From the NCBI GenBank assembly GCA_030407315.1, contig JALQPE010000319.1, positions 1 to 64,000 of the forward strand: a DNA stretch of 64,000 bases, in the 5' to 3' direction. Position numbers and translations under genes: made by a program. Numbering within the stretch: the stretch's first letter is position 1; every line of letters starts with the position of its first letter. The notes under the pieces were generated by a model. It did no database searches. It was given only the letters and a program-made list of their open reading frames with translations, and had not been told where the DNA came from. Source of the stretch: Asparagopsis taxiformis. Its lineage: Eukaryota; Rhodophyta; Florideophyceae; Bonnemaisoniales; Bonnemaisoniaceae. Positions 1 to 10,544 of the stretch are shown in pieces.

Positions 1-1
1 C

Positions 2-2045
2 CGTCTCCCCTCGAGTCGCCCTATGCGTCACTTCCGTGTCCCCCATACGCTATGCAGCGACAGGACTTTCCTGCTCCATCCCGGAGATGCGCTGTACGTC
101 GAACGTATGAATCGTCGCTTGTTCAGGAAGGATCGTACAAGGCTCCGTAGCGGATCTACCGATGTTCGGTCACGCTGGTTTGCGTACCCTCCACGTCCCG
201 ATACGGGTAGCTACGAGCATCATATGCGTTTGCACGCTAGGTTACTTCCCGAAGGATGGGGCGTCAGGTGACGGCGAATGATTATCGCGTGTTCGCGCAC
301 CGTCATGGTAGCTCTGCTGAGCCGGCCACTAGGCCCATGAAGGTAGCTAGGGAAGCTTTGGACCCGCTATGGGATGATCCCACTTGGGAAGGCAAGTCAT
401 CCCCACCGATGTGTTTGCCCGTCGCCGACCCTCCGTCGCTGGTGTATTTCCACAATTCCGCTCTTCGCGACGCGCCCGAATGGCGAATGGACAGGTTCCG
501 ATCGTACCTCGAGTTGGAGAGTGATATCCTTATAGGGATCGAGTTGGCTCGTACCGCCGAGACGCGGGGCTTTGTGCCGGTGATGGCGGAGGAACTCCTC
601 AATAGGGTGAGTAGTACTTGGTACGATATCCCGAAGGTTCCGGTGTCGGACGTGGTCCCCTATAGTCGGGAGTTACCTGGTTCGGTAGTGCGTCGGTTGC
701 TGAAGGTGGCCCTTGGGGGTGATGATTATCCGCAGGAATTGGTCAGTACCAACATCACGGGAGTGGCACCGGAGAAGGTGGTTATCTACAGGACTGTTGA
801 CTTGCCGGTGAGGGCGTTACGTATTAACGTGTTAAACCATCGAGATGGTACAGTCGCAGAGCTGCCGCCTTATCGCAGAGATGGTGAGTTCACCGAAGAT
901 GGGTATTACGGCGTGGAGCCTGACAGGTATTCCGACGGTCACCCCGACTCTTACAAATATCAGCCTGTTGGCGAGGCATTTGTGCCGCGTCCGTGGTGGA
1001 CGGCCGCCGAGGCGGGAGGCCCAGCTGGGCGTTTCGCCTTACGCAGGACGGAGCTTCGCTCCTGTTGCTTCCTACCACCCAGTGGTGCTGATGACTTGTA
1101 CGAAAGTCAGGTCCCGATGACCGTCGCGCCTACCGCGCCCCCCTCAGCCTACAGCTGCCCCTTCATCCCAAGTGGGTCCCGCCATGGAGGCGCTTCTGAC
1201 ATCCGACCAAGGCTCTGAGCCATCCGTGAACGGTGATGATGTAGTCACGCGTCAGCCTCCTGCTGTTGATATCCTACGTGGGGAATTGTCGAGTCGCGAA
1301 TTGCTATCGATTCCGCATGTGCGGCGGTTGGCCGATGATCTCGGGATGGTACGGTGGCTTCCATTTTGCCTCTGCCAATGGGCGTTACATCGTAAGATCC
1401 GTGTTGGATGGACTCGCATTGTCGTGCATCTACGTTAGCTGCTCGCTATAAGCAAGGACGCGAACAGCGTAACATCGCCCGAGAGCGTCGCCGCACAGCG
1501 GATAGGGAGGTTGAGGCCGCACGCCTGGAGGCAGCAGAATTGCGAACCCGGGTTGGGGAATTAGAAGGTGAGTTGGAGGACGCCAGGCGTCTACTGCAGC
1601 AAGCAGTTATTCCCGAAGAGGGTGGCGAGGAGGCCGTTCAGCCTGGTTACTCGCGTCGTCGCGCTAGGTCTCCCGATGAGGGTCTTCCCGAACGCAACGT
1701 GCGTACTCGTCTTCATTCCCCCGTGGGTGCTGCGGATGCTAGTAATCCTTTACTTGCGCGTCTTGATGCCCGGTTAGGGTCGCCTGAGTCGCCAGATGTT
1801 TCTCCGCCTCCCGCGTCCATCCCAGCAGTTGGGTTATCCGCCTCTGCGGTTGCGTCTTCGCATGGCCCTGTGCCTGCCCGTCGTCGGGGTTCTAGTGCAG
1901 TTCCGCAACGCGGTTTGCGTCGTAATCCTACCTTCACAAGGTTGCACCCCGCCATCCTCGTCCTTCGACGAATGTACGCGCTCCTGCCCCTACGGCACCG
2001 TCTGCCTCTCATCGGCCTCGGCCTTCTAGCCATTATCGTCGCTAA
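2..2045 (+). pseudogene. antisense accessory gene of copy A1, 3' part, frameshifted
   Basis: Nearly identical to nucleotides 11760-13811 of the intact antisense gene in A2. The reading frame is broken into pieces (open to about 271, about 256-1218, and 1408 onward) by roughly ten single-base indels, for example near 123, 139, 165, 240, 1034, 1073, 1345, 1365 and 1943. Base substitutions over the same stretch are fewer. The homologous stop codon lies at 2043-2045, but the local frame runs to 2073 because of the last indel. The 5' part lies outside the window. The encoded segment covers the conserved core, the coiled coil and the basic tail described for A2. Confidence 0.8.
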
Positions 2046-2352
2046 GGACTGGCAATTGCCTTTGGGAGAATAACCTCTAACGGTAGTTTGAACACGCTTT
2101 TGCGTTGCGCCATTGTTCATCAGGTAGTCCTGAGGCACCTCTGAGGTACATTAAAGATGCATCATCACGCTGACGTGCGGATTTGTTTGTTGAAACCCTT
2201 TTTGGTCAATTTTTTTCATTTCCTGAAATCTAAATTTCCACAGTGGCTCCGGTTGGCGGTGATAAAGTGCGCCCTTTTTGGCTTGACCCTCCGAGGTTTG
2301 GTAGCTCCACCCAGTGGGTACCTTGTTAGGTTCTTATCCCTGTGGGGTTACT

Positions 2353-5300
2353 CTACTTCTTCCCTCTCTTGGGTTTGCGCGTGCGCGCTCGGCGTGGTTG
2401 CCGGTCACCTTCGCGGTGTTGTCTTCGACGGAAGTACCTTGATGCCCATTCAGGGGGACGTTCGCGCGTTGCGTCCATGTCGGCTTTCGGTAGCCATACC
2501 ACTTCACCAGGAACCATTGTTCCCCGTCGTCGTCAGTGACGTAATCTATGAGATCATCGATGGGATATTCCTCCTCTGAGGTTGCGCGTTCGGCGTCGCT
2601 ACTTCCCTCTGGGGTTTCCTTCGTCCCTTCAGGGAGAGCTACTCGTTCCGAGTTCGGCTGCGTGCCCTGTGGCGCTTTCTCTTGTTCCCCATTGGGGGTG
2701 GCTTCCAAAGACCTTACGGGGTTTGCCGTGGCTATCTTCTTCGCACTTGAGCGAGTTGTCGACCCGGTTTGGGTTTTGCCAAATGGGCGGGTGCTTGACT
2801 TGCTTGGTTCGCTATGCGAAGTTCGGCTCCCGATGGAGGGTTCGCGTCCCGTTGAGGGAAGTCGGCGTTTGTACGCGTGCTGTGATTGAGCGTCGCCTGG
2901 TCCGTTTGCGTTTGGTGTCAAATGCCTTGGGGCTGAGTCTGTGGCGTCGGTGCCTGCATACTTTGGCGAGTTGCTCGCTTGTGCGACGGGAGAGCCCTGT
3001 CAGGGTTGACGTATTGGTCTTGGTCTGCATTGGCAGAGTTGTCGTGGCGTCTTTGTTGACTTCTTCGCAATTGTGTGCGATTGCGGTTGGTAGTTACCGG
3101 CTGTGTGGGTGAACGACTTGGGTCGTGTGCGTCGTTCCCAATTGTGGGTGAGTTACCGAAGGGTGAAAGACTACAAGGTTCATCCCGAGAGGGTGTTGCG
3201 AAATTTTTGCTTACGCGCCTAGCGTCGGGGGCCCCCTCCTGAAGGGTGGTTTGTCCCAAACCACTACCTTCAGGTGTTATCCTAATTGTAGGTTGTCGTG
3301 GAGACGATAGTTGATCCCTGAAGGGGTATTCCTGATTAGGAGTTGGCGGAAGTGATTCGCTTTGTGCGTTCTGTTGGCCGTCGCCTGTCGGTTGGCGTGA
3401 TTGTGTCTTTGGCGCGAGGGCATCTGCACCTGATGGTGACGCTTGTGCGTTAGCGGCATGTAGCCGAGGTGGTAAGGTTGGTTCCTCGGTTGGTCGCGGA
3501 GCGAGTGCAACTCTATCGAGACTAACCTTTTCGGTGATACCATCGCGGTCGATGTAAACCGTTCGCCGTCCGGCACGGATAACCCTATAGGGACCTTGAG
3601 CTATTGGAGTTAGCTTGTTCCGTTCACGGACTTCTGGATTATCCAGATAAACGTAATCATCGGTAGTGATGAGTCGTTTAGACTTCCGGATTGACCGGTC
3701 GAAGTTACGCTTGTAGCGTGCTTGCGCGCCGTGGAGGCGTTTACCTGCCATATCATGGTGTCCGTAATACGGCGTAAGAAGTCTTGCTTCGTGAACGCGT
3801 CCGGCGTTGCCCTCCTTTTCACCGAATGGTGTGTCGCATATGGCGGTGGAGGTCGGCTTAGGATTAGGTCGAAGGGTGTAGTTCCCGTTGTGCGATGCAC
3901 GTGCGTGTTGTACGCATAGGTTAACGCTGATGCGTAGACATCCCAGTCGTCCTGGTTATCATTAACGTAATTACGTAGCATGCTCAATAGAGTGCGGTTA
4001 TACCGTTCGACTTGCCCATTTGTCTGGGGATGGTAAGCCGTCGTGAAGACGTTCTTCGTTCCTAACTGGAGGCAGACGGCCTGGAAGAACTTCGACGCAA
4101 ATTGCGGACCGTTATCGGATAGTAATGTCCGTGGAGGACCATACTTAAACACCCAATGTGTACAAAAGGCTACTGCCACATGGTAAGCCGTGATGCTTCG
4201 CAGTGGAACCACTTGGGTTAGCTTGGTAAGCGACACGAAATCACCAGTAGGTGCACGTTACCCTTCTTGGTACGAGGTAGAGGACCGAGGAGGTCGATTG
4301 CAACGTCATCCAATGGTGTGGTAGCTGGGAACAGCTGGAGAGTACTCGCATGTTTGCGCAACCGTAATCGGTTTCTCGCGCACGCTGAACAGCGTTCAAC
4401 CGTTCCGGTTATGTCCGCAGCCATTGCAGGCCAATAATAAGATAGACGCATCGTGTCGTACATGCGGTTCTGACCAGGATGTCCTGCCAAGATGCCGTGG
4501 TGGCACATCGTCAATAGACGTTGCCGTAAGGCTTTGGGTACCACAATCTGGGATGACCCGTCCAATTTGGACTTCCTACAAAGGACACCGTCTTCGTCTT
4601 CGAAGAAGAGAGTCAGATTTCTGCGAGGCCAGGGCCTGTTGACAGAAGTCGTCTGTTCGTTGCTCTTCGAGCCACTCTTGGAGAGTTATCGGGCAGTAGT
4701 TTTCCGTTTGCGGATGAGTTGTTAAGACGGGTGTACCGTTGCGATTAGGCGCCTCCTCGGCGTGGTCTCTTGCTAGAGAAAGGTCGTAGAACCAAACATC
4801 AGTGTCATCATCCAGGGATGTTTCACCTTGCGGTGCGTGCGTGGCCAACAGAGTTGGTATTTCATCGTCAATAGTGACGGGCGTCTCGCCGTTAGTTTCA
4901 ACACGCGAAAGGGCGTCTGGTAGTTGGTGAACCCGGCCGGGTCGGTAGACTATTTGATAGTCAAATCCGCAAGTCGGAGGCGCCAACGGCATAGTCTCCC
5001 TGAAGGGTCATTGATATTCATGAGCCAACGTAGCGCGTTATGGTCCGTCCGGACTACAAACTTTGTTTGCTCCAAGTATGGACGTAGGATAGTGACAGCC
5101 CATACGACGGCTAGACATTCACGCTCCGTAGGGGAGTAACCTCTTTCAGGTTTAGTCAAGGTCCGCGACCAATAGCCAATTGGCTTGAGATCGTTCTCTT
5201 CCCCTTGCTGCTGAAGCAGAGCGCATCCTATTTGGTATGCGGAAGCGTCCGTGTCTACGGTGTAGGGTTGACCCAACTTGGGTAGAGCCAGTATCGGCGG

Positions 5301-7360
5301 CTTGGTCATAACCTCCTTAAAGGTGGTGAACGCTCGCTTTTGCTCCTCAGAGGGAGGTTCTTTCCCGAATTTAGGGAGGCTGTCTTTGGTCAGCATTTCG
5401 TTCAAGGGGTGCGCAATTGCGGCATACCCTTTGATGAATCGTCGAAAGACGCCACAGCTTCCGAGGAAGGATCGCATTTGCGTAGGCGTTTGCGGAAAGA
5501 TCGCGTCAGCGATAGCCGAAGTGGCGTTCTGTGCACAGCTAGCTTTCCTGGCATCACGACATGTCCCAGGTAATCAACCTTCTTTTCGAAGAAATGACAC
5601 TTTGTCAACTTCAGGGTGACACCTGCTTCCCGTAGGAGGGAGAGTACTTGGTCCACATGGTGGAGATGTTCGGCCTCGTCCCGAGAGAATACGATCACAT
5701 CGTCTAAGTAAATCAGACAGGTCTGCCAGCGAACGCTGCTAAGAATAATGTCGATGGCACGCTGAAACGTTGCCGGTGCATTCTTTAAGCCAAAGGGCAA
5801 ACGCTTGAAAGCGATATGTCCCCAAATGGGAGGTGAATGCCGTTTTGTCACGGTCGTCCTGTGCAACAGGAATCTGCCAATAGCCAGAATTACAATCCAA
5901 TGTGGTGAATATTGAGCATCTCCGAGGGAGTCAATACAATCATCCATTCGTGGAAGGGGGTACACATCATTCACAGTGATGTCGTTAAGACCCCTATAGT
6001 CGACGCAAAAGCGTAATTTACCATCCTTCTTCGGGACAAGAACCACTGGGCTAGCCCATTCGGAGGTCGACGGTTCGATCACTCCCTTTTCCAGCATGCT
6101 GGTTATTTCCTTACGGGCAATCTCTCGGCGAGCGGGTCCCATCCGGTAGGGTTGTTGCCGTCTAGGCTTGCTCCCTTCGACTATGTCGATTCGGTGTTCC
6201 GTAGCGCGGATGTCCCCTAGGGATCCATCCCACATAGACTCGTGTCGAGATAGCATGCTAAGGATGCGTTCCCTCAACGGGAGTTGACCAAGGTGGTCCA
6301 GAGAGACTTCTTGCTTCCAGCTTGGTGGTTGGGTGGCCTCGGCCTTTTGCTCCTGATGGAGAGTAGTCACCATAGTGGAGGCCTCTTGGGAGGAAGGGGT
6401 AGAACGGCTGAGAGCCATGGGGCGCATTGGCCGTTCGGGTGCCCGAAGGGCATAGCCTATAATTGTCCCTTTAGGGAGGTACTTGTCGGATGTACCGAAG
6501 TTAGTTAATATAGTCAGGAATTCCTGTCGCGGGATGACTTCCGCAACCCCATTCGGGATAGAGACACGATGTCGGTGAAGGATCCGATCTCTCGGAGAGA
6601 GTATACTCAAGCCGCCACCGGCGCATACAACAGTAGTTGTCACTTGACTCCGCGGAGGAACATTCACACTTTGTGACAATCGAATGCCATGAGGCTGGCG
6701 GTCTAAGTTAATCCCATTAGAGGGTCGCGAGGCATCCACGTAGCACGAAAGGGTGGGGATGTTTTACGCGTAGGCGACATCACTAGGATAGCTATCGACC
6801 CGCCGTCGTGAATATCAATTCGTTGGGCCCGGCACCTAATTGCGTCTACGTGGGTGTTCATTGCCCCAGTTCCCAAGATGAGGGGTACGGCCAACTTAGG
6901 CGCGACGAAGAATTCTTCCTCAAAGGACTTGTGGCCTAACTGTAATGACAGTGTTATCTTGCCTTTTATCCGAAGAGGATTGCCGTTAGCATCGGCCAGT
7001 TGCGGAACTTTCCCCGTAGGGACTTGGAATTGTTCCCAATTGTGGGGTAGGCTCCTTTCCTGGATGACCGATGGTCCGGACCCGGTGTCCATCACCATAC
7101 GCATGGGCGTGAGAATTGACGGATCGAGTCCGATGGAACCCATTACTACGTAATGGGCGGCCTTAAGCAGGCATGAGGCTTTCGGCCTTGAGGTTCGAGT
7201 CCCTGTGGGGGAACCCGAAGGGGTTGGTGTCTGGGAAAGACTTTGGTCCCTAGAGGGAGTTGCAGCCTTTTCCTGCGGAGGTGGTTGTGTGTGAGATGTC
7301 CACCGAGTAGCGTAATCGCTCCACCTCCTGACGGGAGTGCGACACCTCACTCCCCGTCAT
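2353..7360 (-). pseudogene. pol: pol of copy A1: protease, RT, RNase H, integrase, chromodomain; frameshifted
   Basis: All domains seen in A2 are present in the same order: protease with DTGSG, reverse transcriptase with YLDD, RNase H, HHCC zinc finger, DDE integrase core and C-terminal chromodomain. The frame breaks about seven times, at or near 6720, 5850-5530, 4985, 4600, 4230, 3750 and 2900. A1 is continuous at two places where A2 is shifted: the RT-RNase H junction near 5330, and the integrase-to-chromodomain linker near 3370. The two copies therefore complement each other, and the ancestral pol was one long frame. The start codon is the ATG that overlaps the gag stop at 7358-7362. Confidence 0.88.
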
Positions 7361-9286
7361 TAGTTTTCCGACGACGTGTCGGAGTCGTCGGAGGTTTCCA
7401 AGGCGTCGGCAACGTCTTGAGCCGTTACGGAAGATCCGTTACGTTCTAAAACGTCTCGCCATACTGGGGCCCCAATTTGGGATGATTTCGTCATCGGCGA
7501 ACGCAACCATGCGTGTAGAAGGACTTGGCCGTTGGAGCACGGTTTTAGGGTAATCCCTTTTTCGGTTGAACCGATTGGACTGGCGCTGTTGGCGGCGCAT
7601 AACCTGTTCCGGTTCTTGCTGGTAAGCGTAGTTCGCAAAGGCGAAGTAAGTTCCCACTGAGGGTGGTAGGTAAGGGCAAGTGTACAACACATGCCCCGGT
7701 TGGCGACAGCCAGAGCATCTCCAAGTAACAGCCCCTTCGGGGATCATACTCTCAGCGAGTTTGAGATGTTCTCCCGTTAGGGTAGGGGCCTGCATTGGCG
7801 CGCCCATTGGGTTCCCGGTAGGGGAAGGTAAGGTCGGCGGCGGGGTCCGCGGTATCACAGCCGGTTCCCCGGGTACGGTAGCGAGCAACGCTTTGCGTTT
7901 ACGATCCGCGATTTCCCGAGTAGGGTAGGCCTTAGGTTTCGCGGGTAGCGAAGCTCGTAAAGAGTCCCCGAGTCCTTTAGCAAGGTTACGGACAGCAAGG
8001 AAATCTTCTCCGCCACTGCGGCCTATAGTCACCTTGACGGTGTGTTTAACCTCTGGGCGTAGGCCCTTGAGGTAGTAGTTGACCAAGTCTCTTTCCGAGA
8101 AGACGTTCGCACACAGGAGTGCAGCGTCCTGCAGTCTGTCTGCGTATGCAGCTTCATCTTCATCCGGCCCTTGCCGTATACGCGTTACTGCGTCATATGC
8201 GTCCGCTAGGACATTGTCCGTCGCGTAGCGAGCCAGAAGGGCGTTAACGGCTTGAGGCCAAGTGATCTGCTGATGCAGGTGGTTGAGAAGCTTGCGCTTT
8301 CGCGCCTCAGCGGCGATAAACCGTTGAGGTTCTCCTTCCAGGAAATACTTGAGTAACTTGGTAGCTTCTCCCTCCGAGACTCCGCATGAATCACATGCAT
8401 CTTGAAATTCCGCGAGGAACCGGAGGATATCGATGGGTTCCGTACCATCGAACGGCGTGAATGACGCGTTGAAATTACGGATCTTCTCCGTTAGCTTATA
8501 CAAGCTTCTTGATTTACCCGTTGGGGTATCAGTCGTTAGGGACTTGTTCTTGAGTCGGTAGTACCGATAGGAGACCACTAGGTCGAACGCGGGTTCGCGG
8601 GCCTTCAAAGGCACTAAGCCTTCCTCAAGAGGTCCTTCTTCATCATCCCACGAGGGATTTTCCGGTATAGATCCGGTGGCACGAGTGTGCTGTCTCGTGC
8701 GAGAGATATTCCCTGTTTGGGATAGTGATTCGGCGAGGGCGTCGACACGGTCCGACAGGTGTCGTGTTGCTTCCGCGACTTGATCCAATCGGGGATCTTC
8801 TTCTTCCTCCCTACCGGATGTAGGGTCAGGGAAGTCAGCCGGTCGGCTGCGGCGAGCAGGAAACTCCTGTTGTCCTAATGGACTGGCATTAAAGCCGTGA
8901 ATCGAAAGCTCCTCCAGACGAGTTTCCAAAAGGGACACGCGTTTAGCGAATTCGGCTTTGACCTGATTCCAGGTTTCCGCTAGGAACTCGGCGTCCCGAT
9001 CTTGGGTGGCTTCTCGGCTGGCGGCCATCAGCTTTGGCTCGACCAGTTCCATGACGGTTTCGACCGTAGCGTCTACAATTTCCGCCCTGCGGTCTTGAAC
9101 AGTCTTCTCGACGACGGTGCTGAATTCAGCCTTGAACTCTTCCAACCGTTCGTTGAAGATTCGGTCGGCTCGGTCTTGCAGGGTGTTAATCACCACGCCT
9201 TCTTCGGCGATCAGATCCGAATCGGATAAGTCGCTGGCAGGCGCTATGTCCTCACTAGAGGGTCCCGCTGTAGGGTTACGAGGCAT
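7360..9286 (-). pseudogene. gag: gag of copy A1, frameshifted near the C-terminus
   Basis: About 600 residues are collinear with the A2 Gag: acidic N-terminus, long coiled coil, capsid-like helical region, and a CCHC knuckle of the form C-x2-C-x4-H-x4-C. A single-base loss in a T-run near 7488 shifts the last part, so this frame ends at 7439 instead of at the TAA shared with the pol start (7360-7362). The start is the ATG at 9284-9286, as in the other two copies. The C-terminal 60 codons are locally more like copy A3 than A2, which suggests mosaic ancestry or gene conversion. Confidence 0.88.
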
Positions 9287-9361
9287 CGTGAAGATGATTG
9301 TGAAGGAAAATTTCTCTCAAAGAGACTTACCCGAGGGTACAAGGTTCTAGGTCGAGAGACT

Positions 9362-10044
9362 TGTAGCAGGTAGAAAATCCGCTAGAGCGGCAAACCACCC
9401 GACAGGTGTCCCGAGCCTCGGTAGAGGAAGTGGTAGAGCAGATGAACCTTATAGGTACCCGGCGGGTAGTCTCGTGAGAGAGAAGGGATCGCTACCCGGA
9501 GGGGGTTGTGCGATTATAGCGCTCACGCGAGATGCGTATTAATGGAGCAAGATGACGTAATCCGTCGAGCTGTTGGCTAACCCTAAGGTTTTCCCGGAGA
9601 GGGGTTGAACAATAGGTATGCGAACACTGTTCCTGTGGGTCGTAATTCCACTTGAGTTTACGTTACTCTAGAAACCGTGCCTACTGGCTATTCCAGTGGC
9701 CGTTTTATACTAAGTCTACTGTAAGCTAGGGTTAGTGGTTAGGAATAAATATCCAGTTAGTGACCAATCAGAACCCAATTACTGGCGCTCGCCTACCCGC
9801 GAGGTCATTGCCAATAGGCTTACATTGTAATGTATGGCTGATCAGCCTAAGTTAAAATTTGCCCCTTGTGGGGTCTTGGCCGGGGCCGATAGGCCCGGGT
9901 GGGGTTATTTGTCAGCCTTAGCTGGTCCTAAGTATAGGAAACACGCCAGTTGGCTGGTGCCTTCTGATTGGCACATCCCGTAAGTGGGTACCCAATAGGG
10001 AAGCGACACGGCTCGATCAGCGAGGACCGCCAGGCGGTACGACA
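9362..10044 (-). repeat. family A LTR shared by copies A1 and A2
   Basis: This is a 683-bp LTR. In element orientation it starts TGTCGTACCG and ends CCTGCTACA. Its right edge is defined because three copies agree up to GGCGGTACGACA and then diverge. A polypurine tract for A2 abuts its right side and A1's leader abuts its left side, so one LTR serves two elements. It differs from the other two family A LTRs at only a few positions. The 3' end of the adjacent A1 primer-binding site is damaged: GAGACCAA in the other copies reads GAGACT here. Confidence 0.9.
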
Positions 10045-10060
10045 CGGCCCCCTCCTGAGA
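10045..10060 (-). promoter_or_regulatory. polypurine tract of copy A2
   Basis: On the minus strand the purine-rich run CAGGAGGGGGCCG lies immediately upstream of the TG that opens the 3' LTR. This is the expected position of the plus-strand DNA primer. Its presence shows that the LTR at 9362-10044 is the 3' LTR of A2. Confidence 0.7.
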
Positions 10061-10344
10061 GATTTGTCGTCCCGACAAAATTTGATCAAATAAAATTACA
10101 ATTTTTGGCTGTGGCCGTTGCATTGTGCAATTCAAAATTTTCCCGCGCGCGGCGCGTGCACACTAAATGTGTTGTCCATCCGACTCTTCCCGAGTTCCGC
10201 CCGACCGTTTCCTATTGGAATCAATACCTGTTTCAGGTCCATCATCGCCCTAACGCAACACAGCGTATTCACCCCTTCGGTGTCCAACTGCGTCCACGCA
10301 TTCGCGTCCTTTCCATTATCCCTCAAAGGGTTTTTGCGTCCATC

Positions 10345-10375
10345 TGCTAAATAATTAGCCGCGTGATCGCACGAG
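10345..10375 (+). promoter_or_regulatory. candidate promoter of the antisense gene in A2
   Basis: The AT-rich run TAAATAATTA is followed by GCCGCG and then GTGATCGC, about 187 bp upstream of the antisense ATG at 10545. Family B has TTATTTAA, GCCGCG and GTGATAGCG in the same order, about 207 bp upstream of its antisense ATG. The similarity is seen by eye; promoter function is inferred. The rest of 10061-10544 has no recognisable gene and is probably the antisense gene's 5' untranslated region. Confidence 0.4.
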
Positions 10376-10544
10376 CGGTGCCAATTCGAGGCTTGCATTC
10401 GCCGTTTCGGCCCATTGCCTCGCGATCCCCCTTCCTGGGTTGAATAGCGCAGCTCCCTCCCGGAGACTTAAGCCAATAGGCCACTTGTTCGTCCCGCTTC
10501 AGGGTTTTTATCAACGTCCGTCATCGCCTCTACTGGCTTTTAGG

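Larger units (their letters stand above)
1..10044 (-). mobile_element. Ty3/gypsy family A, copy A1 (left end outside window)
   Basis: Element read right to left: LTR (9362-10044), damaged primer-binding site, gag, pol, then the 3' part of the antisense gene, which runs off the left edge. It matches copy A2 throughout with an offset of about 11.76 kb. Its LTR is also the 3' LTR of A2, so the two copies form an LTR-internal-LTR-internal tandem. Every coding region carries single-base indels relative to A2, mostly in short homopolymers. Either A1 is dead or the assembly is unpolished here. Confidence 0.9.

Noticed and set aside
7439..9286. Many 60-90 residue frames antisense to gag and pol repeated in each copy
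   Set aside because: They recur only because the DNA copies are near-identical. They lack conservation between families A and B, unlike the 3' antisense gene.
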